This document shows positions 1 through 6,518 of a stretch of DNA of 64,000 bases, one piece after another. A program made the position numbers and the translations under genes. Below the pieces are notes generated by a model that was not told the origin of the DNA, searched no databases, and saw only the letters and a list, made by a program, of their open reading frames with translations. The DNA is from JANXMY01 sp965246745. Its GTDB lineage: Bacteria; Armatimonadota; Armatimonadia; Armatimonadales; Capsulimonadaceae. Every line of letters starts with the position of its first letter. Positions within the stretch are counted from its first letter, which is position 1. The stretch is from assembly GCA_965246745.1 (NCBI GenBank), contig OZ251980.1:2604001-2668000 (forward strand), in the 5' to 3' direction.

Positions 1-280
1 TACGGATCACCAATATGGGCAGTCCATTCCGTTCCTCAATAAGAATAGAAGCAGGGTGAATCTGAAGAATGGACACGATCTGACTGGAGATCGCTTCCTG
101 ATCCTTACCATCGCCTTGCCAGCCCAGAACGCTCCCGTTATCGCGAACGCCCACACGCAACGTACCACCACGAGTGTTCGCGAGGGCGGCTAATGCTTTG
201 AGACATTCGTCATTCCAAGATTCTTTGAGTTCCTCAGTCTCCGATTCCATCACGTCAAACAAACTCAGCGTCTTGGTCAA
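1..280 (-). CDS. AlbA_2 / Schlafen-type DNA-binding domain protein (partial, runs off left edge)
   Basis: The minus strand reads open from a TTG at 280 to the window edge (93 codons). GGAG lies 8 bases before the TTG; GTG at 253 and ATG at 250 are other possible starts. The peptide contains ETEELKESW near residue 14-22 and then a segment reading ALANTRGGTLRVGVRDNGSV. This is the pattern of the AlbA_2 domain (E-x-K near the N-terminus, then A-x-A-N-T-x-G-G-x-L-x-x-G-V). Such domains begin putative transcriptional regulators and RecG-like ATPase proteins. The gene shares an AT-richer region with the Fic gene and may belong to an acquired segment. The domain call comes from motif reading; the rest of the protein is outside the window. 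Confidence 0.6.
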   Translation of the reverse strand, partial: MTKTLSLFDVMESETEELKESWNDECLKALAALANTRGGTLRVGVRDNGSVLGWQGDGKDQEAISSQIVSILQIHPASILIEERNGLPILVIR

Positions 281-647
281 TCTATCTGCTCCAATAATTT
301 CCGTATCTCGCTAGAAAGTTATAAATAGTATAGCATAAGGCAGGTAGCCGAATGAGACAGTGCTAGAATGGAAAGTAACCCTTCCGCTTGATGAGCAAGC
401 ATTAATTCATCCCAATACAATCCCTGAACCAAGCTATGACCCTCATAATGTCACACATTAGCAGTACCAGGGGCATAAATAATCGTGACAAATGGTAACT
501 TTCATAACTCTATTATAGTGCTTTCTGCACAATATGGCACAGGAGGGTGAAAAGTTTTGTCGGAACACGATGCGTAGCAGGTCTTCAAGCCTATAGTGGA
601 TAAATAACGCATTTATCCATCAAAAAATGCTATAATATGATGAGTAA
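281..647. other. AT-rich intergenic spacer between divergent genes
   Basis: About 370 bases without a convincing coding region separate the leftward AlbA_2-type gene from the rightward Fic gene. The stretch is clearly richer in A and T than the rest of the window. It probably holds the divergent promoters; a TATAAT at 631-636 is the best -10 candidate for the Fic gene. I see no RNA gene or long repeat apart from the palindromes listed at 598-666. Confidence 0.5.
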
Positions 648-666
648 ATGAGGCTTTTATTCATCA
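598..666. promoter_or_regulatory. Operator-like palindromes around the Fic gene promoter and start codon
   Basis: A perfect 8-bp inverted repeat (GGATAAAT / ATTTATCC, 598-605 and 611-618) lies just upstream of a TATAAT at 631-636. A second inverted repeat with one mismatch (TGATGAGTAAA 638-648, TTTATTCATCA 656-666) ends on the A of the chosen ATG at 666. Both share the half-site TTTAT[C/T]CATCA, also seen at 612-622. Repeated half-sites that flank a -10 box and cover the start region suggest binding by a dimeric regulator. The likeliest candidate is the winged-helix tail of the Fic protein itself; that link is inference. Confidence 0.5.
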
Positions 667-1817
667 TGTGGAATTGGCAAAAACAGGATTGGCCTGAATT
701 TCGATGGGATGCTTCGCGCCTCTCGCAAGCAGAACGGCAATTTCTCATCGGCGGCGGACTGATTCTCGCGTCCGTAGAGCAGTTGGGGGCCGAGACGCGC
801 GATACTGTCACCGTCGAGCTGATGAGTGAGGGGGCATATACTACCGCCGAGATTGAGGGCGAGACCCTTGATCGCCTCAGCATCCAGTCCTCGATTAAGC
901 GGCAGCTTGGCCTCGCTTCCGACCATCGGCGCGTCCAGCCAGGGGAGCAAGGGATCGCCGAGATGACGGTCACTGCCTATCAGAATTTCGCCGCACCACT
1001 GACGGGGGAAGCTCTGTTTGCCTGGCATGAAATGATTATGAATGGGCGGCGGGACCTGACAGCCATCGGACGTTACCGCACACACTCTGAACCAATGCAG
1101 GTGGTCTCTGGATGGCTCGACAGACCCACAGTTCACTTCGAAGCGCCGCCGTCGGCGCGGATTCCGTCTGAAATGGCAGGGTTCCTGGACTGGTTCAATG
1201 AGGCAGAAAAAACCCTCCCTCCATTGACACGGGCTGGCCTCGCCCACCTGTACTTCGTAAGCATCCACCCATTCGAGGACGGCAATGGCCGCGTGGCGCG
1301 GACGGTGGCGGAGAAAGCACTCCTGCAAGGCGTCGGACAACCGACGCTCCTCATCCTGTCGCCCACCATCCTTGCCCGCCGAAAGAGCTACTATGCGTCT
1401 TTGGAGGCTGCTAACAAATCCAATGAGGTAACCGACTGGCTCGTGTGGTTCGCAGGAATTGCGCTGGAGTCCCAGCACCGCACATTGGCGCAGGTGCTGT
1501 TCCTGCTGGACAAGGCCAAATTCCTCGACAAGTATCGAGGTACCTTCAATGATCGGCAAGACAAGGCTTTGCTTCGTATGTTCCGCGAAGGCCCAGGTGG
1601 TTTCAGTGGCGGTCTCAGCGCCAGCAAGTACATCTCTATCACGGGGGCGGCATCGGCGACTGCCACCCGTGACCTGGGCGTCTTAGTGGAGAAGGGGGCG
1701 CTAACCGCCACGGGAGAACTGAAGGGGAGGCGATACCACTTGAATGTGCCGCTGAGACCGACGCCGCGCGTGACGATTGACGAACAGGGCAAAGTGATTG
1801 AACTGCAATCGGGCTAG
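666..1817 (+). CDS. Fic family protein (AMP-transferase) with N-terminal inhibitory motif and C-terminal winged helix
   Basis: The Fic core motif HPFEDGNGRVAR (residues about 201-212) is complete, including the catalytic His and the GNGR phosphate loop. The enzyme is therefore expected to transfer AMP or another phosphate-containing group to protein hydroxyls. The N-terminus MWNWQKQDWPEF is typical of the DUF4172-Fic family, so ATG 666 is preferred over ATG 648. TAEIEG near residue 60-65 fits the [ST]xxxE[GN] inhibitory helix and makes this a class II, self-inhibited Fic protein. The last 90 residues look like a winged helix-turn-helix. There is no antitoxin-like partner next to it. Upstream palindromes suggest self-regulation. 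The target is unknown. Confidence 0.85.
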   Translation: MWNWQKQDWPEFRWDASRLSQAERQFLIGGGLILASVEQLGAETRDTVTVELMSEGAYTTAEIEGETLDRLSIQSSIKRQLGLASDHRRVQPGEQGIAEMTVTAYQNFAAPLTGEALFAWHEMIMNGRRDLTAIGRYRTHSEPMQVVSGWLDRPTVHFEAPPSARIPSEMAGFLDWFNEAEKTLPPLTRAGLAHLYFVSIHPFEDGNGRVARTVAEKALLQGVGQPTLLILSPTILARRKSYYASLEAANKSNEVTDWLVWFAGIALESQHRTLAQVLFLLDKAKFLDKYRGTFNDRQDKALLRMFREGPGGFSGGLSASKYISITGAASATATRDLGVLVEKGALTATGELKGRRYHLNVPLRPTPRVTIDEQGKVIELQSG

Positions 1818-1972
1818 TGAGAACTGCTTCAAATACCACCAGTTTTGACTGCTTTTCGGCGATGTGCGGGGAGATGACTTGCGAATGGAGCGCGTAAGGG
1901 GCAAGAGCCGGGGAACCTCCGGTGCGGCATTTTCCCGTAGTAAAGCCCAAACGGCCAAGAATTGAGGCACAA

Positions 1973-2530
1973 ATGGAAATCACGGCGGAGATTGAAACGC
2001 GCTTTGCGGCGATTGAGCGGCAGCGGCAAATGCTCACGGACTGCGTTTGTGCGCTTTCCGACGCGCAGCTTCGGCAGGCTAAGCCCGGCGGGTGGAGCAG
2101 CGTGCAGACCATTGAACACTTGGTGCTGAGCGATGAGACGGTCGGGCAGGCGCAGGAAACGCCTGCGTCCGAAGACGTTATGTTCCGCGTCCTGCCCCGC
2201 GCCCTTCGCCGGGCATTGGTGCTTGCGGCCCTTCGGCGCGACGCCGTCCTGCCGCTGCCGTCGCCCGCCCTGGAGCCGGCGGGCACGGCCCCGCTGCCGG
2301 CGCTTTTGGAGCGCTGGGACACCGCCCGCGCCGGGATGCGCCGCGCATTGGAGGTGTTTCCCGGCGGCGAGCCGCGCTGGTCGCACCCCGTGCTCGGCCC
2401 GCTGACCGCCCTTCAAATGCTGACGCTCTCCGAAGTCCACACGGCGTACCACACGCGGCAGATGGAGCGGACTACCGGCGCACAAGCGGAAAAAAACCTG
2501 ACACGAAGCTGCGGAAAAGCCACGGATTGA
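1973..2530 (+). CDS. DinB-like family protein
   Basis: The 185-residue product has the four-helix DinB_2 layout. Its N-terminal helix ends in GGWSSVQTIEHLVLSD, with the first metal-site His in EHL. The C-terminal helix EVHTAYHTRQM carries the H-x4-H pair. DinB-like proteins bind a divalent metal and many act as thiol-dependent transferases or are of unknown function. GAGG six bases before ATG 1973 fixes the start; an upstream ATG at 1922 lacks a ribosome site. The stop codon TGA 2528-2530 lies inside a palindromic repeat (2519-2540). It stands alone, convergent with the pseudopilin gene downstream. No substrate can be deduced. Confidence 0.75.
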   Translation: MEITAEIETRFAAIERQRQMLTDCVCALSDAQLRQAKPGGWSSVQTIEHLVLSDETVGQAQETPASEDVMFRVLPRALRRALVLAALRRDAVLPLPSPALEPAGTAPLPALLERWDTARAGMRRALEVFPGGEPRWSHPVLGPLTALQMLTLSEVHTAYHTRQMERTTGAQAEKNLTRSCGKATD

Positions 2531-2649
2531 AATCCGTGGCTCGGAAAAACCAGTGTCGAAGCGACACAAGACGCAAGCGCCAGAACGTCAGGGCTGTTTT
2601 TCGTCGCCGCGACGATGGTTCCTCCGAGCCACGGATTTCAATCCGTGGC
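2519..2649. repeat. REP-like palindromic repeat pair (family A, head-to-head)
   Basis: Two 22-bp palindromes with arms GCCACGGATT / AATCCGTGGC and a 2-base centre lie at 2519-2540 and 2628-2649. They sit in opposite orientation and, with their flanking TCGGA, form a 26-bp inverted pair around an 87-bp spacer with no gene. More copies occur at 5247-5290. This matches the layout of REP/BIME-type elements between convergent genes. The DinB stop codon is inside the first copy. Possible roles are terminator or transposase substrate; neither can be shown here. Confidence 0.7.
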
Positions 2650-2665
2650 CCTGTTTGTCTCCGGC

Positions 2666-3631
2666 TCACCCCGGCAAAACCACCGGGACGCCGCCGGGGT
2701 TGTACTTGTCCGGGTTGTGGTCGGGATACTCATAAAGCCGGGCCTGGCTCCAGCGCATCCATTTCGCGTGGCCGTCGTAGAACAGATAGTTTGCGCCGCC
2801 GTTGTGCCGCTTGTAGGCAATCCAGCCTTCATCGGGATGGGAAGTTCCAGTGCCGTTCCGCACCAAGCTCGCTTCGCCGGGCCAGGTATCGTAATCGTCC
2901 TGCGGGACATAGCCCCAGCCGCCGTTGGGGCACTCCGTATCATTGCCGTTCGCGCAGTCGTCCAAAGCCGCCGAGTTGCGCTCGGAAAACATGATAATGT
3001 TCTGGTCGGGCAGCGCGTTCAGCGCCGCTTCGGTCGCGTAAGTCGGCAGGACGCCGGTGGTCGCGTAGCGGCAGGATTTGTGCGTGAAGATCGAATTCAG
3101 CAGGTAGCTCCACATCGCGTAGCGATGGGTGGCCTGCTCGGATTGACACTGCTCGCCGTTCGGCGACACTTTGCATTCCTGGCCCAAATCGGCGATGCCG
3201 CCGTTGTACGCGTCAAGCGTGCTGACTTTCTGCGGCGAGCGGAGCGCGGAGTCGTCGGGGCAGTAGATCACGTCGCGGCTCGATAAATATGGCTGAAAAA
3301 AGATCGCCCAGGGCTTTTCGGCGTTGGAGTTGCCCGCGCCGCCGCCCACGCACGCGTCAGGGGTGGCCGGCAGGGTATGGGTCTGCGTGCCGTCGTCCAA
3401 AACATAATCTTCGTGGTGGTGGTACAAGCCGCCGTCGTTGTCGTTCATGTACTGGGTCGCGGCCAGGCCGATCTGCTTTTCGTTGGACAAGCAGGCGGAC
3501 CGCCGGGCGTTTTCGCGGACTTTCTGAAAGACGGGAAACAAAATCGCGGCGAGAATCGCGACAATGGCGATGACGACGAGCAGCTCAATCAGTGTAAATG
3601 CTTGGCGGGAAGCGCAGGGTTTGCGGCACAT
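2666..3631 (-). CDS. Type II secretion-like pseudopilin with H-x9-DG C-terminal signature (DUF1559-like)
   Basis: The 321-residue protein begins with a class III prepilin signal. A short basic leader is followed by AFTLIELLVVIAIVAILAAI, with cleavage expected before Phe and a conserved Glu at mature position 5. Next comes the FPVFQKVRENARR segment typical of the DUF1559/H-x9-DG families of planctomycetes and Armatimonadota. The C-terminal RHNGGANYLFYDGHAKW gives the H-x9-DG signature. Such proteins are expected to be processed by prepilin peptidase and displayed as envelope pseudopilins; individual functions are unknown. Several cysteines in the mature part suggest disulfides. It is monocistronic, with no secretion machinery nearby, and has a paralogue at 9893-10654. 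Confidence 0.85.
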   Translation of the reverse strand: MCRKPCASRQAFTLIELLVVIAIVAILAAILFPVFQKVRENARRSACLSNEKQIGLAATQYMNDNDGGLYHHHEDYVLDDGTQTHTLPATPDACVGGGAGNSNAEKPWAIFFQPYLSSRDVIYCPDDSALRSPQKVSTLDAYNGGIADLGQECKVSPNGEQCQSEQATHRYAMWSYLLNSIFTHKSCRYATTGVLPTYATEAALNALPDQNIIMFSERNSAALDDCANGNDTECPNGGWGYVPQDDYDTWPGEASLVRNGTGTSHPDEGWIAYKRHNGGANYLFYDGHAKWMRWSQARLYEYPDHNPDKYNPGGVPVVLPG

Positions 3632-3683
3632 AAGTCAGGACTCGTTTTCTAAGGCTATGAAGAGCCGGAAACAGTGTGGCACA

Positions 3684-3715
3684 CTTCGGGCAAAAATCGT
3701 TCATTTTTGCCGAAG
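3684..3715. terminator. Hairpin between divergent genes
   Basis: CTTCGGGCAAAAAT and ATTTTTGCCGAAG pair around a CGTTC loop with one bulged G. The site lies between the leftward pseudopilin gene and the rightward ribbon-helix-helix gene. Because those genes diverge, an operator or structured leader is as likely as a terminator. Confidence 0.4.
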
Positions 3716-3775
3716 ATTGTAAGAAATTCGAAAACAGCGTAATTGCGTCTGTAATATGCTATGATGAGGAGAGCT

Positions 3776-4117
3776 ATGACCGGACATGAGTTTGAAAGCG
3801 AAAGCGGCCTTCAGGACTGGATCAAGCACGAGCTGAGCCATCTGGCCGCGCAGGAACAAGAGCGGCTGGCGGGGACCGCCCTCGGCTCGCGCAACTTGTC
3901 GCTGCGCGTCCCGCTGGCGCTGCATTTGATGCTGGCGCGGATCAGCGACAAGCTGGACCGCTCCAAAAGCGCCGTGTCCGAAGAAGTGCTGACCTGGGCC
4001 GTCCGCGATGTGTACAAGCAGTTTGATCTGCCGCCTGTCACGCAGGCCGATTTGGAAGAGTTTGCCGCGCTGCTCGAAAAAGCGCCCGCCGACAAAAAAG
4101 CCTCCCGCTCGTCTTGA
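3776..4117 (+). CDS. Ribbon-helix-helix-like small protein, putative regulator
   Basis: This 113-residue protein has a central segment LSLRVPLALHLMLARIS followed by DKLDRSKSAVSEEVLTWAV. That corresponds to the beta strand, helix A, turn and helix B of a CopG/Arc-type ribbon-helix-helix DNA-binding fold. The flanks are charged and helical. AGGAG just upstream supports ATG 3776. The stop overlaps or nearly touches the start of the nickel/cobalt permease gene, so the two are probably co-transcribed and the protein may regulate metal uptake. It lacks the His/Cys nickel site of NikR, so metal sensing is not supported. It could also be an orphan antitoxin. Confidence 0.5.
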   Translation: MTGHEFESESGLQDWIKHELSHLAAQEQERLAGTALGSRNLSLRVPLALHLMLARISDKLDRSKSAVSEEVLTWAVRDVYKQFDLPPVTQADLEEFAALLEKAPADKKASRSS

Positions 4118-4134
4118 TTAGAATTGACCCTTTC

Positions 4135-5235
4135 ATGCGAACCCGTACCCGAATTACGCTGCTGATGACTTTGCTGGTCGCCGCCAATGCCCTGTTTTGG
4201 CTGCTGACCTGGCATGCTTCCCACTCGTTCGCGCTTTTGATGTCTACCGGCCTGCTGGCCTACGGCTTCGGATTAAGACACGCGGTAGACGCCGACCATA
4301 TCTCGGCGATTGACAACACGACCCGAAAATTGATGCAGGAAGGCAAAAAGCCCCTCGGAGTCGGCTTTTACTTTTCGCTCGGGCACTCCACGATTGTGGT
4401 CCTGCTCTGCGCGGCGCTGGCGCTTTCGACCGCGTATGTGCAGCACCATCTGCCGCAGTGGAAAAGTGTCGGCGGGGTCATCGGCACGGTTATCTCAGGC
4501 TGCTTTTTGTATCTCATCGGCATCATCAATTTGATTGTGATGATTGACTTGTTCCGGGCGTTCAAGCGGGTCGCCGGGGGCGAGCAGTACGACGATCTGG
4601 ACGTAGATCAGTACCTGGCGAACCGGGGGCTGATCGGGCGCTTTTTCCGGCCTTTGTTTCGCATGGTCAGCCGAAGCTGGCACATGTACCTGATCGGGTT
4701 TTTGTTCGGGCTGGGCTTCGACACGGCCACCGAAGTCGGCATTCTGGCCGTGTCCGCGAACGGCGGGCAGACCGGGATGCCGTTTTGGACCATCATGCTG
4801 CTGCCGGCGCTGTTCACAGTCGGCATGTGCCTGGTGGACACCGCCGACGGGATACTGATGCTCGGCGCTTATGGCTGGGCGTTCATCAAGCCGATCCGCA
4901 AGCTGTACTACAACCTGTGTATTACGCTCCTGTCGGTTCTGGTGGCGTTTGTGGTCGGCACTTACGAGCTGCTGCAAATCGTGCAGGCGCAGTTTCACCT
5001 GCGCGGGGCGTTTTGGGATACGGTCGGGCGGCTCAACTTCGACAATTTGGGCTTTGTGATTATCGGGACATTTGTGCTCGGCTGGCTGATCTCGATGCTG
5101 GTTTACAAGTGGAAAAAGTACGAGACGGCCGGCGACTCCCCTGCGGTAAGGTTTGTGACCGAGAAAAGCGGCCAGGGGCGCGACGCCGAAACCAAAGAAG
5201 ACCGAGAAGCCGCCGTTGCCGTAGGCCCGCGATAA
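4135..5235 (+). CDS. NiCoT-family nickel/cobalt permease
   Basis: The protein has about 366 residues and seven to eight hydrophobic segments. It carries the NiCoT signature RHAVDADHISAIDN in the second membrane segment, which holds the metal-selectivity His and Asp residues, followed by LGHSTIVV. The later family motif LGFDTATEVG and the VDTADG segment are also present. It should import Ni2+ and/or Co2+ through the inner membrane; the sequence alone does not decide which. ATG 4135 gives the usual short basic N-terminus; a TTG at 4114 overlapping the previous stop is an alternative. Its partner gene upstream encodes a ribbon-helix-helix protein. A REP-like palindrome follows 12 bases after the stop. 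Confidence 0.88.
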   Translation: MRTRTRITLLMTLLVAANALFWLLTWHASHSFALLMSTGLLAYGFGLRHAVDADHISAIDNTTRKLMQEGKKPLGVGFYFSLGHSTIVVLLCAALALSTAYVQHHLPQWKSVGGVIGTVISGCFLYLIGIINLIVMIDLFRAFKRVAGGEQYDDLDVDQYLANRGLIGRFFRPLFRMVSRSWHMYLIGFLFGLGFDTATEVGILAVSANGGQTGMPFWTIMLLPALFTVGMCLVDTADGILMLGAYGWAFIKPIRKLYYNLCITLLSVLVAFVVGTYELLQIVQAQFHLRGAFWDTVGRLNFDNLGFVIIGTFVLGWLISMLVYKWKKYETAGDSPAVRFVTEKSGQGRDAETKEDREAAVAVGPR

Positions 5236-5246
5236 GGCCGCCCGGA

Positions 5247-5290
5247 GCCACGGATTTCAATCCGTGGAATCGGGATTGAAATCCGTGGCA
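5247..5290. repeat. REP-like palindromic repeats (family A), two adjacent copies
   Basis: GCCACGGATT paired with AATCCGTGG (5247-5267) repeats the palindrome of 2519-2649. A second, degenerate copy in the other orientation follows at 5272-5290. They lie between the permease gene and the promoter of the oxidoreductase gene. Confidence 0.65.
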
Positions 5291-5320
5291 TCGTTTGCCG
5301 TTTCGCTTCAAAAACGCCCG

Positions 5321-5349
5321 TTGACTTTGCCCTCGGTTTCGTGTATGAT
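5321..5349 (+). promoter_or_regulatory. Sigma-70-type promoter for the Gfo/Idh/MocA gene
   Basis: TTGACT at 5321-5326 and TATGAT at 5344-5349 are 17 bases apart. The gene starts at 5408, with GAGGAG as ribosome site. Confidence 0.6.
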
Positions 5350-5407
5350 AACTGCCATCCTACGGCAGCGATTTCCACGCGCAGAGGAGCATTGTTAGAG
5401 GAGCATT

Positions 5408-6511
5408 ATGAGCACATCCCCGTCCCCCGTCAAAGTCGGCATTGTCGGCTGCGGCAACATCAGCAACGCGTATTTCGAGACCCCCAAGCGCCTGCCGGTT
5501 TTCACGGTCGCCGCCTGCGCCGATTTGGACTTGGACCGGGCCAAAGCCAAAGCCGCCGAGCACGGCGTTCCGAAAGCCTGCACCGTCGCCGAGCTGCTGG
5601 CCGATCCCGAAATTGAAATCGTCGTCAACCTCACCATCCCCAAAGCCCATTACGAAGTCTGCTTGGCGGCCCTCCATGCCGGCAAAAGCGCCTATGTCGA
5701 GAAGCCGCTGGCTTTGACCCGCGACGAAGGGCGCGAATTGCTGCGGGTCGCCGCCGAACACGGGGTGCTCATCGGCGGCGCTCCCGATACGTTTCTCGGC
5801 GCAGGGCTGCAAACCTGCCGCAAAGTGATTGACGACGGCTTGATCGGCGAGCCGGTGGCGGCGACGGCGTTTATGCTCTGCCGTGGGCATGAGTCCTGGC
5901 ATCCCGACCCGGAATTCTACTACAAAGCCGGCGGCGGACCGCTGTTTGACATGGGGCCGTATTATCTCACGGCCTTGGTGTCTCTGCTGGGGCCGATTGT
6001 GCGGATTTCCGGGTCGGCCCGCAAGACATTTCCCGAGCGCACAATCACGAGCGCCCCGAAGAACGGCCAGACCATCACGGTAGACACGCCGACCCATATC
6101 TCCGGCACGGCGGACTTCGCCAACGGCGCGGCGGCGACGCTGATTATGTCGTTCGATACCTGGGCCTCGACCCTGCCGCCGATTGAACTCCACGGCACGC
6201 GCGGCTCGCTGCTGGTGCCTGACCCGAACTCGTTCGGCGGCCCGGTCCAGCTCAACCGGGGCGGCGGGAGCGGCTGGGAAGACGTGCCCTTGACCCACGG
6301 CTATGCCGACCCGAGCCGGGGCCTCGGGGTCGCCGACATGGCGTATGCTCTGCGCGAAAATCGCCCGGCGCGGGCGGGCGGGGCGCTGACGTTTCATGTG
6401 CTGGAAGCCATGTGGGGCTTTCTCGATTCGTCGGAGCAGTCCAAATACTACGCCATGCAAAGCACCGCCGAGCGCCCCGCCGCCCTGCCGCAAGTCTGGC
6501 CCGCTCCTTAA
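5408..6511 (+). CDS. Gfo/Idh/MocA family NAD(P)-dependent oxidoreductase
   Basis: The 367-residue protein starts with a Rossmann fold (VGIVGCGNIS, residues about 10-19). It has the family EKP motif at about 98-100 (YVEKPLALTRDEG) and a C-terminal alpha/beta domain with GGGPLFDMGPYYL. Enzymes of this family oxidise or reduce sugars, inositols or their phosphates with NAD(P); the substrate cannot be told from sequence. AGAGGAG lies well placed before the ATG. A Sip1-type alpha-galactosidase gene follows 7 bases later, so the two probably form an operon for galactoside use. Confidence 0.88.
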   Translation: MSTSPSPVKVGIVGCGNISNAYFETPKRLPVFTVAACADLDLDRAKAKAAEHGVPKACTVAELLADPEIEIVVNLTIPKAHYEVCLAALHAGKSAYVEKPLALTRDEGRELLRVAAEHGVLIGGAPDTFLGAGLQTCRKVIDDGLIGEPVAATAFMLCRGHESWHPDPEFYYKAGGGPLFDMGPYYLTALVSLLGPIVRISGSARKTFPERTITSAPKNGQTITVDTPTHISGTADFANGAAATLIMSFDTWASTLPPIELHGTRGSLLVPDPNSFGGPVQLNRGGGSGWEDVPLTHGYADPSRGLGVADMAYALRENRPARAGGALTFHVLEAMWGFLDSSEQSKYYAMQSTAERPAALPQVWPAP

Positions 6512-6518
6512 AAACTCC

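Noticed and set aside
3676..3693. Sigma-54 promoter TGTGGCACACTTCGGGCA
   Set aside because: GG-GC spacing fits, but the -12 part reads GGGCA instead of TTGCA and it overlaps a hairpin. The match is weaker than the ten accepted sites.
4114..4134. TTG start for the nickel/cobalt permease
   Set aside because: It would overlap the preceding stop, but has no ribosome site and adds residues not typical of the family; ATG 4135 is preferred.
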